Assembly (NCBI GenBank): GCA_946402905.1 | Contig: CAMIYC010000011.1 | Coordinates: 23,257-87,256 of the forward strand | Direction: 5' to 3' | Length of the DNA: 64,000 nucleotides | Source of the DNA: an uncultured Prevotellaceae bacterium | GTDB taxonomy: Bacteria; Bacteroidota; Bacteroidia; Bacteroidales; Bacteroidaceae | In this document: piece after piece, positions 27,461 through 37,182 of the stretch | Numbering within the stretch: the first letter of the stretch is position 1 | How the letters are laid out: each line of letters starts with the position of its first letter | Made by a program: the position numbers and the translations under genes | Notes under the pieces: model-generated | Seen by the model: the letters and a program-made list of their open reading frames with translations, nothing else | What the model was told of the DNA's origin: nothing | Databases searched by the model: none

Positions 27461-29537
27461 TCATTGTAGAACCTGTCGTGCGGCGGTCGCCGGTGTTGAG
27501 CTGGACAATGTACACTCCCCGGCTCAAATCGCTGAGTGAGACATGGTCCGTGCCCGGTGTCATGATGTGCTGGCGTATCAGCCTGCCGTCGGTCGTATAG
27601 ACGGTGACGGTATAACGGGGAGGTGGCGTACCCTCAAAACTCACCTCCAGCTTCCCATGGCCGTCGTAGGCCATCCTGCTGTCTGCTGGTTGGTGGGAAG
27701 AAATCCCTTCAATACCCAGGACACCATGGATATAGAGCAGACCTTCATAGGCGTCAATCAGCCCATTGCCGTATTCATCGTTGGGAAGGGGCTCTTTGCC
27801 TACTGACGATGAGGTGTGACGGAGTATGTCGACCACGTCCTCTGGGGTGAGGTCGGGCTTGGCCTCTAACCACAGGGCAATCACCCCAGATACCACAGGG
27901 GTGGCCATCGAGGTGCCCGACATGGCTATCCAGTAGTAGGTGCTGTCGGCAGTGGAGGTCGTGGCCACGACATCTTTTTTCTCGATGCTGAAATCCTTTG
28001 TCAAGTGATTGAAAGCTGACTTGATGGCGACGCCCGGAGCCACGACATCGGGCTTGGGCGTACGGTAGATGGAGGGACCGACGGAAGAAAAGTCAGCCTT
28101 GCTGCCGATGCCGCCGGGCAGGTAATTCTGATAATTGCGGTATTCGCCGTCGACATTGACAAACTGGGCCGTCAGGCCAATGGCGCCCACACCCACCACT
28201 CTTTCCATACAGGCAGGCCATCCCACCGTATATCGTTGCTGGGCATGGGTATAGCCGAATGGCGACGACACATTGGTGAAGACCGTGCCCTGCTGATCGC
28301 CGAAAACCTCGGCTTCGGCATCACCCGACACCTGCACGGCATTGTATATCTCTGAATAGACTCCTTTGTTCAGGCGTTTCATCATGAAGTGGTAGGTGTT
28401 GCCAGGCACGGTCGACTCGGGATCCGTAAAGCGCCACGCCCTGATCTCTGTGCGTGAGCTGGTGGTGGTGACGGTGTCGACGTATTCCTGCCCATCAAGG
28501 GTGTCGAGGGTATCGGTGCTGATGTTCACCTCCGCGGCAAAGGCCTTGTTGGAGGTGAGCACCGACAGTTTCACACCGATGCTGCCAAGGGCTCGTACGT
28601 CGAAGTGAGTCTCCTCGCAGAGAGACGGCGTAGTGGCCAGGACGGCTCCGGCGCGACTCTTGCCGGCGGCTTTCAGAATGTAGTTGTAGTCACGCCCGTC
28701 GTTGCCGCTACCGGCACACAGGATATGACCCGGACCGAGCAACAGGTTGAGGGCTTCGCTGTCGAGATGATAGGGCTTGAATAGTGACGACGGACCCTTG
28801 CTGCTGAAGTTGATCACACAGGGCTTGCCCTGGGCGTCTGCATAGTCGAAGATACGCTTCACACCCAGCACCACATCGCCGGTGGTCAGCCCGTCGGGGT
28901 CGGTGAAGTCTTTCAGCTCTGCCGAGTATTCCACAGCACAGATATCGCTCCCGTAGGCAATGCCGGGGTAGCTGACGTCTTCGCTTTTACCAGCCATGAT
29001 GCCCATCACATGGGTGCCATGTGAATAGCCCGTGGCCAAGGATGAGTGGTTGGCCTCGCGGATGGATTCCGCGGTGTCGTATACCACGTCGTTGACCAGA
29101 TCGTAGTAATATTTCACCCGTAACGTGCCGTCGTTCATCACAAAGGCCGGATGGCTGAAAAGATACCCCAGGTCGAGTACGCCGGAGACCACCCCTTCGC
29201 CAGTGTAGGCCTGGGGCAGCTGCATGCCGCCATAGACCTGGTCGGCATGGATGGCACCGGGGGTGGTGTCCATGACGGGGCGGGGCAGGGGGTTGGCCTC
29301 GATGTGGAGCACCGAGGACTCCCTCGCCAGGTTCGATACCCGGTCGGCGGGCATCCTCACGATGGCTATCGTGCCCACCTGGTCGAGCCAACGGCCACCA
29401 TGGCGGCGGGCCGCCTCCACGATGCTGCTCTTGGGGCCAGTGGTGCGCACCAGAAGGGTGATGTGGCGCTGGGCCGACACCATCTGGACGCTCCAGAGGA
29501 TAATCGCCATCCAGGTAAGAAATTGTCTCTTGGCCAT
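27447..29537 (-). CDS. Secreted subtilisin-like (S8) protease with a type IX-type C-terminus
   Basis: This 696-residue protein has a signal peptide (MAKRQFLTWMAIILW), an S8 catalytic triad (Asp in GVLDLGYLFSHP, His in YSHGTHVMGIMAG, Ser in MSGTSMATPVVSG) and the FSSVGPS and KPDVVAPGV segments. The Asp motif is shifted from the usual D-T-G/D-S-G to D-L-G, as in many Bacteroidales subtilases. The last about 70 residues (VTVYTTDGRLIRQH, LSRGVYIVQLN) look like a type IX secretion sorting domain. It is the last gene of a three-gene set of secreted proteins and starts four bases after the preceding stop. Confidence 0.88.
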   Translation of the reverse strand: MAKRQFLTWMAIILWSVQMVSAQRHITLLVRTTGPKSSIVEAARRHGGRWLDQVGTIAIVRMPADRVSNLARESSVLHIEANPLPRPVMDTTPGAIHADQVYGGMQLPQAYTGEGVVSGVLDLGYLFSHPAFVMNDGTLRVKYYYDLVNDVVYDTAESIREANHSSLATGYSHGTHVMGIMAGKSEDVSYPGIAYGSDICAVEYSAELKDFTDPDGLTTGDVVLGVKRIFDYADAQGKPCVINFSSKGPSSLFKPYHLDSEALNLLLGPGHILCAGSGNDGRDYNYILKAAGKSRAGAVLATTPSLCEETHFDVRALGSIGVKLSVLTSNKAFAAEVNISTDTLDTLDGQEYVDTVTTTSSRTEIRAWRFTDPESTVPGNTYHFMMKRLNKGVYSEIYNAVQVSGDAEAEVFGDQQGTVFTNVSSPFGYTHAQQRYTVGWPACMERVVGVGAIGLTAQFVNVDGEYRNYQNYLPGGIGSKADFSSVGPSIYRTPKPDVVAPGVAIKSAFNHLTKDFSIEKKDVVATTSTADSTYYWIAMSGTSMATPVVSGVIALWLEAKPDLTPEDVVDILRHTSSSVGKEPLPNDEYGNGLIDAYEGLLYIHGVLGIEGISSHQPADSRMAYDGHGKLEVSFEGTPPPRYTVTVYTTDGRLIRQHIMTPGTDHVSLSDLSRGVYIVQLNTGDRRTTGSTMIRVR

Positions 29538-29541
29538 CTTG

Positions 29542-32500
29542 CTATTTGATTATCACAGAGCGTACTTGCCCAGTCTCTTTTACTTTCACAAGGTAGACGC
29601 CTTTCTGCAGCTGACCGATAGCATGGGCGCCCTCGGCTATGACGGCTCCACTGGGACTGTATACCGTGACTGACATGCCGTCGAGCTCCTGGGCCGTAAT
29701 GGTCTGGATGCCTGTCGTGACGGAGGCTGGATTGCTAAGTGCAGATTCTATCTGGTCTGTGCTGTAGAGGGCTGTCACGTAGATGGTGTGCGCACCGTCG
29801 CTCAGCGGGCCGATCTCGCATTGGCGCAGGTCGCCTTCGACTGTCTGGTATAACTGGCCGTCGACGTAGATGTTATAGCCTGTGACTGCCAGGCCGATCT
29901 CTGTCACCGCGGTATACGACACGTCGTCTATCATCATCATGAAGGTGTCGTCTTTGGGCGTGATGTCGCGGATGGCAAAGTGGGTGGTGCCCGCAGGCAG
30001 GTTGACTGTGATGGGGGTCCAGTTGGTATAGTCGTAGATGTGGTGGATGTCGCCGAGTCTTGTGAAACTGTCTGTCGAACTGTCAGTGGTGGAGTAGAGC
30101 ACCTCCACAGCGGCATGGGGATAACCTTCGCTCATCGTCTTAATATAGAAGGTAATCGTCTGCGGCAGACCTGGCAATTCGGGCGAGATGAGCCAGTTGT
30201 CCTGGTCGAGCGCGTCGGTCTGAGTGTCGTTGATGGAATACAGAGTGGCGGCATACTGATTGCCGGAGCGTGGCTTGAGAGTGGGCACCTGTTGGGTGGC
30301 GTTGCTCACGATGTTGTTGGGGTTGAAGATGATATAGGCGAACGGCAAGCCCTGGTTGGGATAATTGATGCCGTCGAAGATGCCTCCCGTCTCACCCATG
30401 TCACCGTCGTAGGTCTCCCACTCGCCGAAGTCCACCGACCAGGGAGCGTAGCGCTCAAAGTCGTCGGTCACGTGTTCCAGGCGCATGGCGTCGCCTTCCG
30501 GCTGACTCCACTGCAGTTTTACAAACGGACCGTTCTCAGTGTTGGCGGTGAGGTCGGTAATGGAAGGTACGAGATTGCCATAGACGGACAGGGTCGTCTG
30601 TGCCGTGTTGTTGGAGGTGTCGTGGTCGTCGTCGTTCAGCACTTCTGCTTTCAACGTGATGTCGCCGGAGAAGAATGGGGTGGCGTCAAACGTGAAGGGA
30701 TAGCTTCTTTGCCCGCCGTCGGCTGCCAAAGCCTCATCTTCCACCTCATGGCTCAGCAGCGACTGGCCGTCGACGATGGCATCCAATTTCACTTTGTAGG
30801 CTCCAGAAACCTCATTGCTCTGGTTGACCACGGTCAGTACGATTTCGCCTTGCTGGCCGGTCTGAAGGTTCGATGGGGCTGATATGTTGACAGCCAGGTC
30901 GTTGGCCTCCATGTTCTGTATCTTGATGTTGTCAATGCTGATAGAGGTGTTGGCCATACCGTTGGAGGCCAGGAAGCGGACGATGATATAAGGCTCGTCA
31001 AGGTAGGCGGAGAGGTCGATCGACACTTTCTTCCAGTCTCCGTCGGAGGTGGCGGAGGCCATGTCGTAGTCGGCTACGGTGTCGACCTGACCGCGCTGAC
31101 CACGGTCTACCTGGACCTTCAGTCTGGCTTTGCTGCCGGCGTTGCTGCTATATTGGAAGCTGAGGTAGGGATGGGGTGAGCCGGCCAGGGTCAGTTTGCG
31201 CGAGCCGAAATAGCCCTCGTCGGTGCTCCTCTGGCTGGTGAAGGTCACGCAGCCGTTGTCACCGTCGGCGCTCTTGGAGCTGAAACCCCAGTTGGTGTTG
31301 CCCACGGCGGGTGTCGCCCACCAGAATCTTGACTCATGAATCATGCGGTTGGCAAACGATTCCGTCAGTGGCAGTGCGACAGGAGTGCCTTTGATGAGAT
31401 GGGCGGTGACAGCCTCGCTCTCGCTGTCGTCGTCATAGGCGGTGACGGCACGGTAATACCATCCTGGATCGCCGGTCAAGTCGGCGGAACTGGTGTGTGT
31501 GGTGGTTCCCGATACGCGGGCTATCTCATTGCCCAGGCTGTTGTCGCGTACCTCATAGAGTGCGTTGCCTACGCGTGAAAGGTCCACATAACCGCCGTGC
31601 TGGCCGGTCAGGGAGTTCTCCCAGTTCACGGTCACTGTGCCGTCGCCATTGTCGGTCATCATGGCATAATTGGGCGCGTCGGGGTCGTCGATACCGATGT
31701 AGGCCACCTTGGTGGCGGGCATGCCAAGACCACTCTCGTTGGATACCCTCACGCTATAGGTGTGGGAGCCGTCCGCAGGCACTTGGTCGTCGTTGTAGGT
31801 CACCGTGCCACCGGGTGTGAGGCCGCTGGTCAGCGTGCCGATGAGCAGATCGTCGCGGTAGAAGTTGACGGCGTTCAGCGTGGAAATGGGGTGGTCGTCT
31901 ACGGTGGCGGTGGGAAGCTTGCAGGTGATGGTGGCCTTCAGCGCACCTTGCTCAGCAGGCGTGACACGCAGGTTGGAGGGGGCGACAGGTGCCGAGAGGT
32001 TCACGCCTTCTTGTATGCAGAAGCGGGTCAGGTCGGTATAGATACCGCCGGTGGCGTATTCGTGCAGACCGAAGTGGTAGGTGCCTGTCTCCTCGACAGT
32101 CAGCGTGGTCTCATAGGTCATAGGGATGTCTTGTTGGAGCTGACTCTCCTGGAGGAGGGTGGTAAACGACGACACGTCATCCACGGCGGCAGGGGCATAG
32201 GCCAGCTCCAACTTGCCGCCCATGGAGGTGTAGGCATCAAACTGCAGGGTGTATAGTTTGCCTTTCTCCAGGTAGACGGGCGAGGAGACCAGCCAGTCGT
32301 TGCTGCCGTTGTCGGGGTTGATGGGCAGGCGCAGCAGGTGGTAGATGTCGTTGTACGTCCAGGTGTCCTGGTCATGGTTGGCATTGATGACAGACCAGTA
32401 GTTGTTGAACTTGTTGATATCATCAAACACCACTTCGTATTTGGGTACCAGATATTCGCCCACCTTCACCGTGTTGGAATAGGATTTTTCCGACTCCAGA

Positions 32501-34062
32501 CCGGTGGTCTTCTCGTGAGCGGTGACGGCATAGAGCGCATATCTCAGTCGGGCGGGGTCCAACTGGGTGGTGCAGGTGGTGCCGTCGACGGTGGCCACCA
32601 GTGTCTTCTCGGGTTCCAGGTACACACGGTATTCGATGTCGTTCAGGTCTACATAACCTCCGTGCGTGCCGCCACGGCAGGCGTCCCAAGCGAGGGTCAC
32701 TTGGCCGTTCCCGTCTACGTTCAGACCTACGTTTTCAGGCGCGGCAGGAGTGTCTTGCCCGGCCCAGGTTTCGATAAATGTGACGTTGCCGCGCCCGGTT
32801 TCATTCTCGGCGCAGACGCCGATATGCAGGTACTTCCCGGTGGAAAGGCCACTCAGAGTGACTGTGACACGCTCGCCGGGCATGGCTTCGCCCGTAGAGA
32901 TGTCGTCGTCGTCGAGGGTGATGACATAGCGGAGCTGGCCGCTGAGGGTCGTCTCACCGTCGTCGGTGGCAGACGGCATGGTGAATGTGATGTCGATGTC
33001 GTCGTTGTTGCTTGCGCTGGGATGCCACACGATGTCGGCCACTTCGCCGGGCGCGCCGGATGTGACACCGGAAGAGAGCAGGTGGAGGTCGCCGAACTGC
33101 ACGACACCGTCAAACTCAAAACATCTCCTGGTCTCGGCGGTCTGCAGGTCTACTTCGGCAAAACCGGCCGTCTGGTCTTCTTCGATGAAGTTCCAGTAGA
33201 GCTTTTTGTTCTTGCTGTCAATAGCGGCGGCCTGGTGGTTGATACTCACTGGCAGCCCCGTGTCGCCCACGTAGGTCTCGGTGCCGTCGGTCTTGTCGAT
33301 CTTGTAGAGAAGGCCGTCCTGGTTGATGGCATACAACTGTCCGTCGCTCTCGTCGATGGCCATGACCATGAATAGTGCGCTGGGATTAGATATTTTCTTC
33401 CGTTGAAAAGTCTTATAGTCCATGGAGCAGAACTCGGTCTTCTCGGCCTTGGAGTCGAAGAAACAGCCGTAGGAAAGTTGGGTCTCCTTGTCATAGGGAG
33501 TGTTGGTCCAGGCCAGGTAGGTGACGCTTTGGTTGGGCACTATCTCAGAGAGCCCGGCTTCCCATGACATGGTCTCAAGGTTGAAAACATATTTGATGAA
33601 GATGGTGCCAAAGCCACCAAAATCATAACCGATGACGAGGTAGTAGAGATGGTCGATCACTGCACCGCCATACTGGGCATACATGATGCCCTCCGAGTCG
33701 CTATACACCTTGGTCAGTTCTGGAGACGTGGTCTGGATGGTGTAGAGACCGTACTGCGGACTGCCGGCTGCCCAACTGGTGTTGGACAGTATGCTGCCTC
33801 GGAGCGTGGCACCCGTCGAGGCTCCGGCGATGTGTTTCGGCCGGGCTGACAAACGGGATATCGGGCTCTGGATGCCCTGGCCCATAAGGCGTGTCTGAAG
33901 TTGTCGGGCATGGCTTTCACGTTGTTGGAGCAACGTCTGGCCTGCCGTCACAGCGTCTGTAGAGCGCTGGTGCATGAGTCCTAAAGGCAGTTGTGCCCAG
34001 CCGGGCAAAGCGCATGCCATCAGCAGGATCATGCTGAGTAAGTGAGTGGTCCTTTTTCTCAT
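29542..34062 (-). CDS. Large secreted fibronectin type III / choice-of-anchor protein
   Basis: The 1506-residue product has a signal peptide (MRKRTTHLLSMILLMACALPG), an N-terminal propeller-like region (GQLYAINQDGLLYKIDKTDG), several fibronectin type III repeats with the recurring NVTLAWD/VTVNWENSLTGQHGGYVDL style, two or more jelly-roll 'choice-of-anchor' modules (WSVDFGEWETYDG, LDQDNWLISPELPGL) and a sorting-type end (VTVYSPSGAVI, LQKGVYLVKVKE). It is probably a surface adhesin or a carbohydrate- or protein-binding protein exported by the type IX system. The track's start adds 24 residues that overlap the upstream gene; 34062 precedes the signal peptide directly. Confidence 0.75.
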   Translation of the reverse strand: MRKRTTHLLSMILLMACALPGWAQLPLGLMHQRSTDAVTAGQTLLQQRESHARQLQTRLMGQGIQSPISRLSARPKHIAGASTGATLRGSILSNTSWAAGSPQYGLYTIQTTSPELTKVYSDSEGIMYAQYGGAVIDHLYYLVIGYDFGGFGTIFIKYVFNLETMSWEAGLSEIVPNQSVTYLAWTNTPYDKETQLSYGCFFDSKAEKTEFCSMDYKTFQRKKISNPSALFMVMAIDESDGQLYAINQDGLLYKIDKTDGTETYVGDTGLPVSINHQAAAIDSKNKKLYWNFIEEDQTAGFAEVDLQTAETRRCFEFDGVVQFGDLHLLSSGVTSGAPGEVADIVWHPSASNNDDIDITFTMPSATDDGETTLSGQLRYVITLDDDDISTGEAMPGERVTVTLSGLSTGKYLHIGVCAENETGRGNVTFIETWAGQDTPAAPENVGLNVDGNGQVTLAWDACRGGTHGGYVDLNDIEYRVYLEPEKTLVATVDGTTCTTQLDPARLRYALYAVTAHEKTTGLESEKSYSNTVKVGEYLVPKYEVVFDDINKFNNYWSVINANHDQDTWTYNDIYHLLRLPINPDNGSNDWLVSSPVYLEKGKLYTLQFDAYTSMGGKLELAYAPAAVDDVSSFTTLLQESQLQQDIPMTYETTLTVEETGTYHFGLHEYATGGIYTDLTRFCIQEGVNLSAPVAPSNLRVTPAEQGALKATITCKLPTATVDDHPISTLNAVNFYRDDLLIGTLTSGLTPGGTVTYNDDQVPADGSHTYSVRVSNESGLGMPATKVAYIGIDDPDAPNYAMMTDNGDGTVTVNWENSLTGQHGGYVDLSRVGNALYEVRDNSLGNEIARVSGTTTHTSSADLTGDPGWYYRAVTAYDDDSESEAVTAHLIKGTPVALPLTESFANRMIHESRFWWATPAVGNTNWGFSSKSADGDNGCVTFTSQRSTDEGYFGSRKLTLAGSPHPYLSFQYSSNAGSKARLKVQVDRGQRGQVDTVADYDMASATSDGDWKKVSIDLSAYLDEPYIIVRFLASNGMANTSISIDNIKIQNMEANDLAVNISAPSNLQTGQQGEIVLTVVNQSNEVSGAYKVKLDAIVDGQSLLSHEVEDEALAADGGQRSYPFTFDATPFFSGDITLKAEVLNDDDHDTSNNTAQTTLSVYGNLVPSITDLTANTENGPFVKLQWSQPEGDAMRLEHVTDDFERYAPWSVDFGEWETYDGDMGETGGIFDGINYPNQGLPFAYIIFNPNNIVSNATQQVPTLKPRSGNQYAATLYSINDTQTDALDQDNWLISPELPGLPQTITFYIKTMSEGYPHAAVEVLYSTTDSSTDSFTRLGDIHHIYDYTNWTPITVNLPAGTTHFAIRDITPKDDTFMMMIDDVSYTAVTEIGLAVTGYNIYVDGQLYQTVEGDLRQCEIGPLSDGAHTIYVTALYSTDQIESALSNPASVTTGIQTITAQELDGMSVTVYSPSGAVIAEGAHAIGQLQKGVYLVKVKETGQVRSVIIK

Positions 34063-34103
34063 AATTCTAAATATATTGTTATTGTTTCTTCGGAATGTGT
34101 ATG

Positions 34104-35498
34104 TCATTTCCTGGTTTTTAATACTTTTTTCCACTTGCCGTCGCTGGTGCGGATGATGTTCAGCCCGCGCCGCAATGTGTTGATCTTCATGCCATGGGTG
34201 GTGTATATCTCTGTGCCGCCTGATGTGGCATGCATTGTCGTCGGCTGCGCGGGAGTGGTCGAGTCGGTGCCGACTTCGGCCATGGCGGCATTGACGATCA
34301 CGCCGGTGTTGTAGTTGAGCAGCAGGGCGGCGACACGCAACCGCCTATGGGCATTGCTGATGTTGCCGATGCTGATTTCGTAGTCGTGGGTGATCTCCTC
34401 GTCGGCATGGATGGTCTGGGGCAGCGAGTTGTTGACACCATGTGCTATGCCATAGGCGGCCAGGGCCACACGCATGCAGGGGTAGGAGGGGAGATAGTAG
34501 TCGTCGCCGTATTTCACAATGTTTTCTGAGTCGAAATACTCATCCATATAGGGGTCATTGGCCAGCAAGGAACGCCAGTTGTCGTTGTGGTAGTAGTAGT
34601 TGCTTTGCGCTCCGCTCTTGCCGCTGCCTCCGATGACGCTGTCGGCCAAAAGCACGTAGGCGATGGCATAGCGGGCCTTGGAACTGTTCAGACGGAATGT
34701 CACCCGTGTGTGGGTGCTGATCTTTTGCCGGCTTTCGTCTGTCCATTCTGGAGACAATTCGATGGCTGCCTCCACAGGGCGGGAGATGATACGATCCAGG
34801 TCGTTTCTCACCGGGCAGATTTTGTAATAAATCTCTTCAGAACCGATATAGGGGTCAATGCCCTTTATTTCCCGGTTGAGAGAGGATTTGGGAAATGAGT
34901 TGGGTATCAACTGTGCCGAGCGGTAGTCGCTGCATTCCAACACGTCGTCACCGTGGATGGAGATGCCGATAACCCTGCCTCCGTATTCATCTTCCAGACG
35001 GTTGAGGGCAGCCTCTCCGCGGGGACAAAAACCGCACCAAAGGCCTGTGTATTCTTCCATCACTGCTTTACGGTCTTCCAGACGGGTCACGGTCATAAAC
35101 GTGAAGTCGGCAGTATTCTCTGTGGAGAGGTTGGCTGCGCCGTTCACCTTGGTGATGGTGAGTCGTTTGGTCAGACTGCCGGTCTCTTCGTCAGCGGCTA
35201 TGGGAAGTGTGATGACACCTGTCTGTCTGGCACCGAGGCCGTCGCCGTCGAGGTCGACAGAGGTCTCCTCCGACCTCACTTTGTTGGTGATGACAGTGTA
35301 ACTGATGGCGTGGATGGTCTCGTCTGACTCATTCACCACTGCCACCTTGACCGGACACGATGTCCCCTGGGCGGCTATCGCACTTTCTGCAGCAGTCACT
35401 TTGAGCTTGATACCTTGTCCGAAGAGAGGGGTGGAGAGAAGTATGGCCCACAACAGGATGGGGTAATGTAATAATTGAATCTTTTTGCTTCGAAGCAT
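34104..35498 (-). CDS. Omp28-related secreted protein with a thioredoxin-like WCGFC motif
   Basis: This 464-residue protein starts with a signal peptide (MLRSKKIQLLHYPILLWAILL). It contains an Ig-like N-terminal part followed by VMEEYTGLWCGFCPRGEAAL, a thioredoxin-fold CxxC site of the Omp28/'Omp28-related' family, and a beta-rich C-terminal part. The C-terminus (GMKINTLRRGLNIIRTSDGK) resembles a short sorting or anchoring tail. Omp28-type proteins are outer-membrane-associated in Porphyromonas; a redox role is inferred from CGFC. It heads a three-gene operon with the large adhesin-like protein and the protease. Confidence 0.75.
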   Translation of the reverse strand: MLRSKKIQLLHYPILLWAILLSTPLFGQGIKLKVTAAESAIAAQGTSCPVKVAVVNESDETIHAISYTVITNKVRSEETSVDLDGDGLGARQTGVITLPIAADEETGSLTKRLTITKVNGAANLSTENTADFTFMTVTRLEDRKAVMEEYTGLWCGFCPRGEAALNRLEDEYGGRVIGISIHGDDVLECSDYRSAQLIPNSFPKSSLNREIKGIDPYIGSEEIYYKICPVRNDLDRIISRPVEAAIELSPEWTDESRQKISTHTRVTFRLNSSKARYAIAYVLLADSVIGGSGKSGAQSNYYYHNDNWRSLLANDPYMDEYFDSENIVKYGDDYYLPSYPCMRVALAAYGIAHGVNNSLPQTIHADEEITHDYEISIGNISNAHRRLRVAALLLNYNTGVIVNAAMAEVGTDSTTPAQPTTMHATSGGTEIYTTHGMKINTLRRGLNIIRTSDGKWKKVLKTRK

Positions 35499-35534
35499 AT
35501 ACTTGAAATACTTGAATGATTGAAATATATGATG

Positions 35535-35565
35535 CAAATATACTCAATTATTCGTTTTTACCCAA
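35535..35565 (-). promoter_or_regulatory. Promoter of the three-gene secreted-protein operon
   Basis: The minus strand reads TATATTTG (35535-35542), preceded at a 20-base distance by TTG (35563-35565). It lies 37 bases before the start codon at 35498. Confidence 0.6.
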
Positions 35566-35647
35566 TATTTCTTTCATTTATTTACAAAAACGTCTTTATT
35601 TGTTCGCGTTCACAATTATTCCTCGCTGCCTCGGTTCTGCTCCATAC

Positions 35648-35685
35648 ACAGCGGGCCCGTCTGGATATTCAGACGGGCCCGCTGT
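35648..35685 (-). terminator. Strong hairpin after the OmpA-family gene
   Basis: ACAGCGGGCCCGTCT and its exact complement give a 15-base-pair GC-rich stem with an 8-base loop, 18 bases after the stop codon at 35704. On the minus strand the T-run precedes the stem instead of following it, so the mechanism may differ from a classical rho-independent terminator. Confidence 0.55.
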
Positions 35686-35703
35686 AAAAAAATGAATCGC
35701 CGG

Positions 35704-36873
35704 TTATTCTGTCACGGTGCGTTTTACGGTGCGCTGCACTTTCTTCATCACTTGCTTCTGTACCTCCACTTCCTCATAGTCGGTATAGGTGCGGGTACCT
35801 TCGGAGTCGATGATCACACAGCGGTTCTTGTCGTTCTCAGCGAAAGGCTGCACGGTGTCGCCCTTGGAGTCGATGATCACACGGTCGGCATCCACCTGGT
35901 GGCGGCTCACAAGGTCACGCTTGAAAGTCTCGGCACGACGCTTGGCATACATCTCGTTCAGACGGGCATTGCCGGTGCCTTTGTCGGCATAGCCCACCAC
36001 GTAGACTTTGCTCTCCGGATTTTCTGACATGAATTTGGCCACCTGCTCCATAATGGCACTGGGCTTGTCGTTGTCGCTCACGCGGATAGCGTAGAACACT
36101 TCTTTGTGCAGGTTCACTTTCTCGGTCTTAGTCACTGGGCGCTTTTCTTTCACGGTCACCATCTCCGGCACCTCTTCCTCGATCACTTCCTCTATCTCGC
36201 GTGCCACGGGCAGTACCGCTGCTTTCTTGGGTGCATGATGGCCGAAGCGGAAACTCACACCCAGCATGGCGGTGAACATCCAGTCGTCGCTGTCGTTGGT
36301 CTTCATGTTGAAACGGTCGTCCAGGGAGTTGGCGTTCACTTCAAGGCTGATGCCGAGCGGCTTGCTCATGTTGGTCTCCAGGCGAAGGCCGGCGCGGATG
36401 TTATGGCTCAGGCGATTGTCTTTCCAGGCCAGGGGAGCGGAGGTGACAGGCAGGTTGAGCGCGGTGAACTCGTCGCTGTCCCAGGCGTAGTTGAGACCCA
36501 CACCACCCAGCAGGATGAGATTGAGGGCGCGGTTGGTGTTCGTGCCGAAGATGTTGCTCAGGTTGAGCAGCAGGTCTACATTCGGAGTGATGTAGTTCCA
36601 CTTGTAATACTGGTCTGTAGCGCTGAAGCCGCTCTTCGACTGCCATCCGTTCACATGCAGACGCGCACCCACCACGGGCGAGAAGTAATGGCCGAAAGAA
36701 AGGGCTGCGGTGGGGGTGATCAGTTGGTCTTTGGGCGCATTGGTGGTGGTCAGTTGCACACCGCCTTGTGCTTCAAGGTAGGAGTAGGATTTCCAGCCAG
36801 ACGTCTGGGCCATGGTGGTGCCGGTCATCAGCAGGATTCCTGCCGCCGCCGTGAGAAGTCGCTTCGTTTTCAT
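35704..36873 (-). CDS. OmpA-family outer-membrane protein
   Basis: This 389-residue protein has a signal peptide (MKTKRLLTAAAGILLM), an N-terminal barrel of about 200 residues, a charged linker rich in E and V (EEVIEEEVPEMVTVKEK), and a C-terminal OmpA peptidoglycan-binding domain (VYVVGYADKGTGNARLNEMYAKRRAE). An unusual basic tail (KKVQRTVKRTVTE) extends past the domain. It probably links the outer membrane to peptidoglycan and provides structural stability. Start 36873 lies directly before the signal peptide; the track's longer start adds a lysine-rich leader. It is monocistronic with its own promoter. Confidence 0.85.
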   Translation of the reverse strand: MKTKRLLTAAAGILLMTGTTMAQTSGWKSYSYLEAQGGVQLTTTNAPKDQLITPTAALSFGHYFSPVVGARLHVNGWQSKSGFSATDQYYKWNYITPNVDLLLNLSNIFGTNTNRALNLILLGGVGLNYAWDSDEFTALNLPVTSAPLAWKDNRLSHNIRAGLRLETNMSKPLGISLEVNANSLDDRFNMKTNDSDDWMFTAMLGVSFRFGHHAPKKAAVLPVAREIEEVIEEEVPEMVTVKEKRPVTKTEKVNLHKEVFYAIRVSDNDKPSAIMEQVAKFMSENPESKVYVVGYADKGTGNARLNEMYAKRRAETFKRDLVSRHQVDADRVIIDSKGDTVQPFAENDKNRCVIIDSEGTRTYTDYEEVEVQKQVMKKVQRTVKRTVTE

Positions 36874-36962
36874 TGGGTATAATTTTTTTGATTTTTTGAT
36901 ATTGTTTTTTGCTTTTTTGTCCTTCCATTCACCCAAAATAAGGGCTTACATGCTGAATTCAG

Positions 36963-36994
36963 CAAAGATAATGGTTTTTTCTTTAAAAGACAAG
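36963..36994 (-). promoter_or_regulatory. Promoter of the OmpA-family gene
   Basis: On the minus strand CTTG, a 20-base spacer and TATCTTTG match the Bacteroidetes promoter well. The leader is about 85 bases. Confidence 0.7.
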
Positions 36995-37132
36995 AAAAAT
37001 TGCAAATAAATGTTACGACCCGGAGAAGTTTGTCACGGCTTAGTGCATATCTCCATGTCTTCAGCTTCCGCTATGCTGTCTTTGGGCTCTTGAGTTCAAA
37101 CCGGGCATGGGTGGCATGGTGGAGTGCGAAGT

Positions 37133-37178
37133 CACCTTACCACCTTTTCACCTTATCACCTCACCACCTTTTCACCTC
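37133..37178. repeat. Short CACCTT/TTCACC tandem repeats
   Basis: Units of about 8-9 bases such as ACCACCTTTTCACCTTATC recur across 46 bases directly 3' of the TonB-receptor-like gene. The region between 36995 and 37182 holds nothing else recognisable. Confidence 0.8.
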
Positions 37179-37182
37179 CAGC

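Noticed and set aside
32338-33375. 345-residue plus-strand ORF
   Set aside because: It is antisense to the large fibronectin-type protein gene and shows no recognisable motif or signal peptide.
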